DNA from: an uncultured Alphaproteobacteria bacterium
Lineage (GTDB): Bacteria > Pseudomonadota > Alphaproteobacteria > Geminicoccales > Geminicoccaceae
Assembly: GCA_902826935.1 (NCBI GenBank)
Contig: CADEGR010000029.1
Coordinates: 1 to 40,148, forward strand
Reading direction: 5' to 3'
Length of the DNA stretch: 40,148 nucleotides
Part shown: piece by piece, positions 1 through 6,717 of the stretch
Layout: every line of letters begins with the position of its first letter
Position numbering within the stretch: the first letter of the stretch is position 1
The notes under the pieces: model-generated
Seen by the model: only the letters and a program-made list of their open reading frames with translations
Told to the model about the DNA's origin: nothing
The model's database searches: none
Made by a program: the position numbers and the translations under genes

Positions 1-2
1 CG

Positions 3-392
3 ACCCTTGCTGCGGCTTGCCCTCCGAAGACCTTCGGCACGGCTGTTCGGGCTCCCGCCGATTTCTTCGGCCATTTCAAAGGCGACTCCTGGAGCAGATT
101 TCCAACAGCCACCGCCTTTGTGCGATTGAAGTCTGGCCAAGGCCCGCAAGATGCGCATTTCAGCTATTTCAGCCATGCAGCTCCACCAGAGAACAACTGG
201 AATCACGGCGCTCGTGGCGAGCAACGGATTGCTCGCTCCGGTCGGCGCGATGAGTGGCTGACCCTGTTCTATGAAGCCAGCCTGCAGCATCTCGGGCGGC
301 TGCATTCTTCTATGAATCAGGCGCCTGCTTCGAAACTATTCAAGGCTGGCTTCTTGACATTGAGCTTCGATGGACTTGTGAGTCTTCCATAG
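3..392 (+). other. Open partial reading frame at the window edge, unrecognised
   Basis: One forward frame stays open from the window edge to a stop at 390-392, giving about 129 codons with no start inside the window. It could be the 3' end of a gene beginning upstream. I recognise no family. Codon use is less GC-rich at third positions than in the genes to the right, and other frames here are open too. It may be decayed or non-coding sequence. The following 110 bases, 393-503, are AT-richer and presumably hold the promoter of the radical SAM gene; no convincing sigma-70 pair is visible. Confidence 0.15.
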
Positions 393-503
393 AAGCACAG
401 ATTGACTAGTGTAGTTGCCAATACACAGACAAAAAATACTTGCCAGACGACCGAATCCCAGTAACGCTTTGTCCCCTTCGGTACTTGCTGGGGCAAAAGG
501 CTT

Positions 504-1445
504 ATGACTGTTAACGCTGCATTGCCAGCTGATATCGCCGATGATCGTGGCGCGGTCTTGACCTTTATCGTTCCAGCGCCTTCAGGCTGTGACCTTGCTT
601 GCTCGTTCTGCTACATCCGCCAGCGCGGCGAGGATCGCTCCGCGACGCTGCTCCGGCCCGACGACTATGCCCGCTTCATCCGCGAGGCGGCCGCGGCTGG
701 ACCGGTCGCCGCGATCTGCATCCAGGGCTATGAGCCGCTCCTGGATGATGCCTGGCCGTGGACGCTCTCGATCCTGAGCACCGGGCAGTGGCTCGGGATT
801 CCGACCAGCCTGGTCACCAACGGCACCCATCTGGCCAAGCGGGTCGCCGATCTGCGCCAGCTGCGCATCGGGCGCGTCGCGGTGAGCCTGGATGGCGCGG
901 ATGCTGCGTCGCATGAGCGCAGCCGGCGCGTCGCTGGCGCATTCCATGCGACGCTGGCCGGCCTCGAGGCCGCGGTCGCGGGCTTCGCCCCCACAACCGA
1001 GCTCGCCGTCACCTCCGTCCTCCTGCCCAAGCGCCGCGCCCAGCTGGACGCCATGCCCAAGCTCTTGCAATCCCTTGGGATTCGCCGCTGGGTCATCAAC
1101 GCCCTCCTCCAGGTCAGCCAGGATTCCAGCCAACTCGGCGGCCCCGCCGGCCCGCGCGCCGCCATCTTCCGCGATCTCCTGGCCCTGGACCGGGCCGCGC
1201 GCGCCGCCGGCATCGAGCTGACCGTCGACGACGAGTTCGGCCGCCTGGCCGAGGCCGACCAGGCGCTCACGCCGCCTGAGATTTTTGCGTTGCGAATCAA
1301 GCGCTTGCAGCGGCCAGACGGGATCATCCGCCTGGTCCCGGATGGCCGCTACAGCACCGGCCCCGCCCTCCTCCAGCGCCTCCCGGACGACGCGCCCCGC
1401 TGGCAGCCCGGCCAATCGCACGCCGCCACCCTCCTTGCGCCTTAA
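504..1445 (+). CDS. Radical SAM domain protein
   Basis: This 313-residue protein carries the radical SAM signature CDLACSFC (C-x3-C-x2-C) near residue 29, whose cysteines bind a 4Fe-4S cluster that cleaves S-adenosylmethionine. Downstream are IQGYEPLL, which replaces the usual GGEP-like SAM-binding motif, a TSLVTNGT strand and VSLDGAD, as in SPASM/Twitch-type radical SAM enzymes. The C-terminus has no clear cysteine-rich SPASM cluster, so it is a compact single-cluster form. The substrate cannot be told from sequence. It converges on the beta-barrel gene with an 18-base gap and has no operon partner on its strand. The ATG follows a GGGG-rich stretch that may act as ribosome-binding site. It is not a standard XrtA-locus component. 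Confidence 0.85.
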   Translation: MTVNAALPADIADDRGAVLTFIVPAPSGCDLACSFCYIRQRGEDRSATLLRPDDYARFIREAAAAGPVAAICIQGYEPLLDDAWPWTLSILSTGQWLGIPTSLVTNGTHLAKRVADLRQLRIGRVAVSLDGADAASHERSRRVAGAFHATLAGLEAAVAGFAPTTELAVTSVLLPKRRAQLDAMPKLLQSLGIRRWVINALLQVSQDSSQLGGPAGPRAAIFRDLLALDRAARAAGIELTVDDEFGRLAEADQALTPPEIFALRIKRLQRPDGIIRLVPDGRYSTGPALLQRLPDDAPRWQPGQSHAATLLAP

Positions 1446-1463
1446 GCTATTGAAAACGCTACC

Positions 1464-2735
1464 TTAGTAGGCGACACCCAGGCCCACCAGGATCTGGTTG
1501 CGGTAGTACTCGTCGGCCGCGTCGTCGGAGAGCCGCCGGCTGAAGCGGTAGCTGGCGTTCAGGCTGAGATGCTCCGACAGCCGCCTGGCATAGCCGATGC
1601 TCGCGCCCAGATCGTCGTCCGAGCGCTCTAAGTCGTTGAAATCGCTATGCCGATAGTCGGCGCCGAGCGAGACGGTGGCGGCGCTGCCGACCTGGCGGCT
1701 CAGCGTGGCGCCCAGCGCCGTCACCGTGCGCGAGGAGGCTTCGGCCAGCGTCGTGACCTGCAGGCTGCGACTGGCATTCAGGCCCAAGCGCGTGGCGCTG
1801 CCCAGCCGGAAGGCGAGGCCCGCATTGCCGATCAGGCTGCCGGCATCGTCCTGGTCCGGATCGTCGAACCGGGTCCGGGCATAGCCAATCGAGCCCGACG
1901 CCTGGACCGCCTCGCTGACCCGGTAGCTGGCGCCGATCGAGGCGGAGATCTGGTCCGAATCGCGGCCTTCGCCATCGGCCGCCACCGCCTCGTCATAGGC
2001 GGCGTGGGCAAAGCTCGGCCCGGCGAACAGCGCGAGGCGGTCCGACAGCCGGTAGCTGGCGCTGGCTTGCAGGCCATAGATCGTGCGGTCGAGCTCCGCG
2101 AAGGCGGCCTCCTCGGCCTCGGTCCGGGCCAGCGTGCCGCCCAGATGCCAGCCGATCACCTGGCCGCGATAGTCGTAGCCGAGCCCGCTGCTGATCTGGT
2201 CGATGGTGGCATCCGGCCCGTCGATGGCATTGGCGTCCTGGCGCTCGCGGGTATAGCCGAGATTGCCGCCCAAGCTGCTCTGACGGCTCAGATCGAGCCG
2301 GCCATCCGCGCCGATCACCCAGTCCAGCAGATCGTCGGCCTGGCTCTTGATGCCGGTCGCGGCCGTGGTGCTGCCCGAAAAGCCCAGCGCGTGGCGGGCA
2401 TAGAGCGATTGCGCCCGCAGGCCCGCGGTCAGACCGAGCAGGACATCCTCGTCGCGCGCCTGATCGGCGGCATTGACATTGTCGTCGTAGAGCGCGCTCG
2501 CCGAAGCGCTCGGCCGGATCGCGAAATTGCCGACCCGCAGGCCAGCGCTTTCGACCAGCTCTGGCGGCATGGCGGCAGCACTGAAGATGGCGCCGCGCGC
2601 CGTCGCCGGCGGCGGCGCTGGCAACAATGGATCGACCGGCGGGGGCGGCTCCTCGGCAAGCACCGCTGAGGGCGCCACGCTGAGCAGCGCCAGGAGCAGC
2701 CCAGCGGCCGGCCTCGGGTCGAAGGTCCTGATCAT
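1464..2735 (-). CDS. Outer-membrane beta-barrel protein (BBP2-like), EPS-associated
   Basis: The 423-residue product begins with a signal peptide (hydrophobic core about residues 10-26, likely cleavage after AVLA), then a proline-rich linker. From about residue 50 it shows repeated amphipathic strands such as SASALYDDNVN, LGYTRERQDAN and SYRFSRRLSDD. It ends in an aromatic-alternating strand, QILVGLGVAY, typical of outer-membrane barrels. This matches the putative beta-barrel porin-2 type found in exopolysaccharide loci; a PEP-CTERM-associated barrel protein of similar size occurs in XrtA clusters. A role in passing polymer or anchoring the secretion system at the outer membrane is inferred. 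It is divergent from prsK across a 449-base intergenic region and convergent with the radical SAM gene. Confidence 0.8.
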   Translation of the reverse strand: MIRTFDPRPAAGLLLALLSVAPSAVLAEEPPPPVDPLLPAPPPATARGAIFSAAAMPPELVESAGLRVGNFAIRPSASASALYDDNVNAADQARDEDVLLGLTAGLRAQSLYARHALGFSGSTTAATGIKSQADDLLDWVIGADGRLDLSRQSSLGGNLGYTRERQDANAIDGPDATIDQISSGLGYDYRGQVIGWHLGGTLARTEAEEAAFAELDRTIYGLQASASYRLSDRLALFAGPSFAHAAYDEAVAADGEGRDSDQISASIGASYRVSEAVQASGSIGYARTRFDDPDQDDAGSLIGNAGLAFRLGSATRLGLNASRSLQVTTLAEASSRTVTALGATLSRQVGSAATVSLGADYRHSDFNDLERSDDDLGASIGYARRLSEHLSLNASYRFSRRLSDDAADEYYRNQILVGLGVAY

Positions 2736-2878
2736 GATTCATCAACCATAGGTAAGTCTCGGAGCATTCAAAGCGGCCGCCTGCGGCCTGGATAGCGCAA
2801 CCCTCGGCGGCTGGAGAGCTGGTCGTTGACGCAACCCACAAATTCCGCCTTCATTCGCCATTCGACCCTTTTTCATAG

Positions 2879-2890
2879 TCTGCATGCAGA
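2879..2890. promoter_or_regulatory. 12-bp perfect palindrome, candidate operator
   Basis: The sequence TCTGCATGCAGA is a perfect palindrome. Its left part, TCTGCATG, recurs at 2936-2943, 57 bases downstream. It lies about 295 bases upstream of the prsK start and 145 bases upstream of the beta-barrel gene start, where a dimeric regulator could control either gene. No regulator is assigned. Confidence 0.35.
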
Positions 2891-3024
2891 TGAACGTCTG
2901 ACTTCATCGTCGTCAAGCTCCAATCTATATTTGCTTCTGCATGTTTTTCTACCATTATTGTTTATCAAGAATGGCCACTCAACCAACTTAATGCTGCTCT
3001 GATCGATTCGCAGGTTGGTTCTAT

Positions 3025-3040
3025 CGCCGCACGAGCGGCG
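3025..3040 (+). promoter_or_regulatory. GC-rich hairpin in the prsK leader
   Basis: CGCCGC-ACGA-GCGGCG forms a perfect 6-bp stem with a 4-base loop, followed by TATTTCGC. It lies about 145 bases upstream of the prsK ATG in otherwise AT-rich sequence. It could be a weak terminator or attenuator, or a protein site. The trailing T tract is poor, so a strong intrinsic terminator is unlikely. Confidence 0.3.
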
Positions 3041-3184
3041 TATTTCGCAAAAAGACTATGGATAGCAAACGTTTTAGGTGATACTCAGGCTTGCGATTGG
3101 CGATGCCGCGCGGGCGACGCATACCGTCGGTTGCGGGCTGGCGCGCCGGAAAGCAGCGTCGGCTGTTGCAAACTTAGGGTGGAA

Positions 3185-5233
3185 ATGGCGGTCATTATCC
3201 CAGTGGCGTCCGGCAGCTATGCGATCGCCGGGCTGGCCTATGCGGCGCTCACAGCCGTGCTGCTGATCGGCCGCGGTCGGCGCTCCTGGCCGCTGCTCGC
3301 CTTGGCCGGCGTCGGCCTGGTCTGGGCCGGCCTCGGCGCCCAGGCAGCCTGGCTGGGCCAAGCCAGCGCGCCAGCGCGCCTGGCCGATCTGCTGCGCCAG
3401 CTCAGCCTGCTCGCGGTCGCCAGCGCCGCGCTGTGCCAGATCGCCGGCATGACCTTCGGGCAAGCGCTGCGAACCGGCATTGGGGCGCTGCTGCTGGGCG
3501 GCGCGCTCGGCGGTTCCGCGCTGGCGCTGAGCGACGGCTGGGCGGACGGCGGCCCCAGCCAGGTCGCCCTGCTCGGCCAGGTCTGGCTCGCCGTGACCGG
3601 GCTGGTGCTGGTCGAGAACCTGTTCGCCGCGAGCCGGCCGAGCGCGCTCTGGCAGACCAAGCATCTGGTGCTCGCCATCGGCAGCTTGTGCGCCTTCGAT
3701 CTCTTCCTCTACGCCGACGCGCTGCTGTTGCTACGCCTGGATGAGACCATGCGCTTGGCTCAACCAATGGTAGCAGCATTGACGGTTCCGCTGATCCTGA
3801 TCGGCGCCCGCCGCCTCCGCCAGCTGCCGGGCGCTCTGCCGGTCTCGCGCGCTTTCGTGCTCAGCACCACGGCGCTGCTCGCCTCCGGCATCTACTTCCT
3901 GCTCGCCGCCCTGATCGCCTACCTCATTCGCGGCCTGGGCTGGGGCTGGGGCCCGACGCTGCAGCTGGTGTTCCTGATCGGCGCCGGCCTGGTGCTGCTC
4001 ACCCTGTTCGGCTCGACCGCGCTGCGGCAAAGCGGCCGCCGCCTGCTCGAGCGCAACCTCTTCACCCTGGCCTACGACTATCGCCGCGAATGGCTGCGCC
4101 TGGTCGCCGGCATGGCCGATGGCGCAAGTGGTCGCCGGCCCGACCAGCGGGCGATCAAGGTCGTGGCCGACCTGCTGGACGCCGAGGGCGGGGCGTTGTT
4201 CCTGACCACGCCGCAGGCTGCCTGCAACTACGCCGCCAGCTGGCAATCGGCGCTGTCCGGCAGCCTGCCGGCCGCGGTGCCGGCAGCACTGCTGGACCAG
4301 CTCGGCCCGGCGCAGCCGCTGCTGCCGCTGCCCCCCGAGCCCTCTCCCGACCCCACAATCACGGCCTGGCTCGCTGGCTTCAACGAGCCTTGGTTGCTGC
4401 TCGGGCTGCACGCCAGTCAGCAGCTGCAGGGCGTGATCGTGGTCACCAAGCCGCGCTTTCGCCGGCCGCTCACCTGGGAGGATCGCGATCTGCTGGCGAT
4501 CTTCGCCAACCAGATCGGCAGCTATCTCGCGGTCGAGCAGCTCGCCCACAGCCTGGCCGAGGCCGAGCATTTCGAGCGTTTGCACAAGCAGGTGGGCTTC
4601 ATCGCCCATGACCTGAAGACCCTGATCAGCCAGCTGTCGCTGATCCTGCAGCAGGCCAGCCGCCATGGCGACAACCCGGCCTTCATTCAGGATTCGTTCC
4701 TGACCATTCGCGAGTCCGTCCAGAAGATGACCGACCTCATGCAACGCTTGCGGGCCGGTGCCTCGACCGGCGACAGCGCGCTCGTCGACCTCAGCAGCCT
4801 GGTGCTGCGCCTGCATGAGCGCGGCCGGTGCAACGGCCTGGATGGCTGGGCGCCGGGCGTGCTGGTGCGCGCCGACCCGGCCGCTCTGGCGATGGTGCTG
4901 GAGCATCTGCTGGACAATGGCCGGGCTGCCTGCGGGCCGGCCGGCCGGGTCGCGCTCGCCTTGCGGCAGGAGCAGGACCAGGCGGTGCTGGAGGTCATCG
5001 ACAGCGGCGTCGGGATGAGCCGCGAGTTCATCGAGACCACCCTGTTCCGGCCGTTCGCCTCGACCAAGGCGACCGGCTTCGGGCTGGGCATGTACCAGTG
5101 CCGCGACTGGATCGAGCGCTGGCAGGGCCGGCTTGCGGTCGACAGCCGGGAAGGCCACGGCACCACCATGCGCATCCTCTTGCCGCTGGCCCTGGCTGGT
5201 GCGCCGGCGGCCGCCAGCCCGCGCGCCGCATGA
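3185..5233 (+). CDS. prsK: PEP-CTERM system sensor histidine kinase PrsK
   Basis: This 682-residue membrane histidine kinase matches the XrtA-locus PrsK family in length and layout. It has a hydrophobic N-terminal half with about seven or more membrane segments (residues 1-270), a GAF-like region (about 310-450), a phosphoacceptor helix with FIAHDLKTL (His near 475), and a catalytic domain with N box LLDNGRAA, G1 box DSGVGMS and G2 box GFGLGM. It should phosphorylate PrsR, encoded next with a 4-base ATGA overlap. I chose the ATG at 3185 because AGGGTGG sits just upstream and the product then starts at the first hydrophobic stretch; an in-frame ATG at 3131 would add 18 polar residues. Its signal is unknown. 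Confidence 0.93.
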   Translation: MAVIIPVASGSYAIAGLAYAALTAVLLIGRGRRSWPLLALAGVGLVWAGLGAQAAWLGQASAPARLADLLRQLSLLAVASAALCQIAGMTFGQALRTGIGALLLGGALGGSALALSDGWADGGPSQVALLGQVWLAVTGLVLVENLFAASRPSALWQTKHLVLAIGSLCAFDLFLYADALLLLRLDETMRLAQPMVAALTVPLILIGARRLRQLPGALPVSRAFVLSTTALLASGIYFLLAALIAYLIRGLGWGWGPTLQLVFLIGAGLVLLTLFGSTALRQSGRRLLERNLFTLAYDYRREWLRLVAGMADGASGRRPDQRAIKVVADLLDAEGGALFLTTPQAACNYAASWQSALSGSLPAAVPAALLDQLGPAQPLLPLPPEPSPDPTITAWLAGFNEPWLLLGLHASQQLQGVIVVTKPRFRRPLTWEDRDLLAIFANQIGSYLAVEQLAHSLAEAEHFERLHKQVGFIAHDLKTLISQLSLILQQASRHGDNPAFIQDSFLTIRESVQKMTDLMQRLRAGASTGDSALVDLSSLVLRLHERGRCNGLDGWAPGVLVRADPAALAMVLEHLLDNGRAACGPAGRVALALRQEQDQAVLEVIDSGVGMSREFIETTLFRPFASTKATGFGLGMYQCRDWIERWQGRLAVDSREGHGTTMRILLPLALAGAPAAASPRAA

Positions 5234-6717
5234 TGGCCGAGATGCGCGCGCAACCCGACCAGCCCCCGGCCGCCGAGCACCCGGCCGACGATCACCTGGC
5301 CGCCGGCCGCGCATGCCTGCTGCTGGTCGATGACGACCCGGCGATCCTGCGCCAGCTGAAATGGTCGTTCGATCGTTATGAGGTCCTGACCGCGACCGAC
5401 CGGGCGAGCGCCCTACGCCTGGTGCGCGCCCACCGACCGGCGGTCGTGTCGCTCGATCTCGGCCTGCCGCCGGCGCCGGCCGGCGCCACCGTCGGCCTGG
5501 CGCTCCTGCAGGAGATCATGACGGTGGCGCCGACCACCAAGGTGATCGTGGTTTCGGGCAGCGAGGATCGGGCCGATGCCCGGGCGGCGATCGCGCAGGG
5601 TGCCTGGGACTTCTATCAAAAGCCGATCGACGCTGGCGCCCTCGGCCTGATCGTCGAGCGCGCCTTCCATGTCGCCCGCCTCGAGGCAGAGACCCGCGGG
5701 CTGCGGCCGGTTGCGGGGCAGCCGCTGGCCGGGCTGATCACCGATGATGCCGGCATGCTGGCGGTGGCGCGCATGGTCGAACGCGTCGCACCGACGCCGG
5801 TCAGCGTGCTGCTGCTGGGCGAGAGCGGGACCGGCAAGGAGCTGCTCGCCCGCGGCCTGCACGAGCTGAGCCAGCGCGCCACCGGCCCGTTCGTCGCGAT
5901 CAATTGCGCCGCGATCCCCGAGACCCTCCTGGAAAGCGAGCTGTTCGGCCACGAGAAGGGTGCGTTCACCGGCGCCAGCCAGCAGGTCAAGGGCAAGATC
6001 GAGCTGGCCCATGGCGGCACCTTGTTCCTGGACGAGATCGGCGACATGCCGGTCGCTCTCCAGGCCAAGCTGCTGCGCTTCGTCGAACAGCGCCAGATCG
6101 AGCGCCTGGGCGGCCGGGTGCCGATCGACGTCGACGTCCGGATCGTCTGCGCCACCCATCAGCCGCTGGCCGTCAGGATCGCCGAGGGCCGCTTCCGCCA
6201 GGACCTGCTCTATCGCCTGGCCGGCCTGACCATCGAGCTGCCGCCGCTGCGCGCGCGCGGCGACGACGTAACCCTGCTCGCCCAGCATTTCGCCGACGCC
6301 CAGGCGGCCAAGCAGGGCAAGCCGCCGCCTCGCTTTGCCGCCGACGCGCTGACGGCGCTGCGCGCCCATCCCTGGCCCGGCAATGTCCGCGAGCTGGCCA
6401 ATGTCGTGCAGCGGGCGGTGATCCTCGGCAATGGCGCCATGATCGGGGCGGCCGAGCTCGGCCTTGGCACCTTCCTCGCGGTGGCGAGCGGACCGGCGCC
6501 CGAGCCGATCCTGCCGGCGGCCCTGCCGGTGCCGGCCTTGAAGCTGGTGCGCGAGCAGGCCGAGCAGCGCGCCGTGGCGGCCGCGATCCGCCATGCCCAG
6601 GGCAATCTGACCCACGCCGCGAAGCTGCTCGGGATCAGCCGGCCGACCCTCTACACCATCCTGCGCCGCAGCGAGCTCGAAGCGCAGGCGACCATCGAAC
6701 CAGGGGCCGCGCCATGA
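5230..6717 (+). CDS. prsR: PEP-CTERM system sigma-54 response regulator PrsR
   Basis: This 495-residue NtrC-type activator has a receiver domain (about 28-145) with acidic triad LLVDDDP, phosphoacceptor Asp76 in SLDLGLPP and the conserved Lys in YQKPID. Its AAA+ domain has Walker A GESGTGKE, the sigma-54 contact loop GAFTGA and Walker B GTLFLDEIGD. A Fis-type helix-turn-helix lies at the C-terminus (NLTHAAKLLGISRPTLY). Such proteins open sigma-54 promoters from distant upstream sites. In other bacteria PrsK, PrsR and RpoN have been linked to transcription of PEP-CTERM genes (from memory). The start overlaps the prsK stop as ATGA; a second ATG follows at once. The N-terminus is about 20 residues longer than a minimal receiver. 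A likely target is the promoter at 18362-18377. Confidence 0.93.
   Translation: MMAEMRAQPDQPPAAEHPADDHLAAGRACLLLVDDDPAILRQLKWSFDRYEVLTATDRASALRLVRAHRPAVVSLDLGLPPAPAGATVGLALLQEIMTVAPTTKVIVVSGSEDRADARAAIAQGAWDFYQKPIDAGALGLIVERAFHVARLEAETRGLRPVAGQPLAGLITDDAGMLAVARMVERVAPTPVSVLLLGESGTGKELLARGLHELSQRATGPFVAINCAAIPETLLESELFGHEKGAFTGASQQVKGKIELAHGGTLFLDEIGDMPVALQAKLLRFVEQRQIERLGGRVPIDVDVRIVCATHQPLAVRIAEGRFRQDLLYRLAGLTIELPPLRARGDDVTLLAQHFADAQAAKQGKPPPRFAADALTALRAHPWPGNVRELANVVQRAVILGNGAMIGAAELGLGTFLAVASGPAPEPILPAALPVPALKLVREQAEQRAVAAAIRHAQGNLTHAAKLLGISRPTLYTILRRSELEAQATIEPGAAP

Larger units (their letters stand above)
2736..3184. promoter_or_regulatory. Divergent intergenic region between the beta-barrel gene and prsK
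   Basis: This 449-base region between divergent genes is much AT-richer than its surroundings, especially 2870-3000, and holds no convincing gene. It contains a perfect 12-base palindrome (2879-2890), a second TCTGCATG copy at 2936-2943, a CCAACTTAATG element at 2983-2993 resembling sites elsewhere in the locus, and a GC-rich hairpin at 3025-3040. I found no sigma-54 type GG-N10-GC promoter with good consensus here, so transcription of prsK is probably sigma-70 driven; no single -35/-10 pair stands out. Confidence 0.6.

Noticed and set aside
2736-3184. Sigma-54 promoter for prsK
   Set aside because: No GG-N10-GC element with an acceptable TGGC/TTGC context was found; the TTGCA at 3166-3170 has GC, not GG, at the -24 position.
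3731-5314. Reverse open frame of about 527 codons opposite prsK
   Set aside because: prsK is certain on the forward strand from its kinase boxes; the reverse frame is a shadow.
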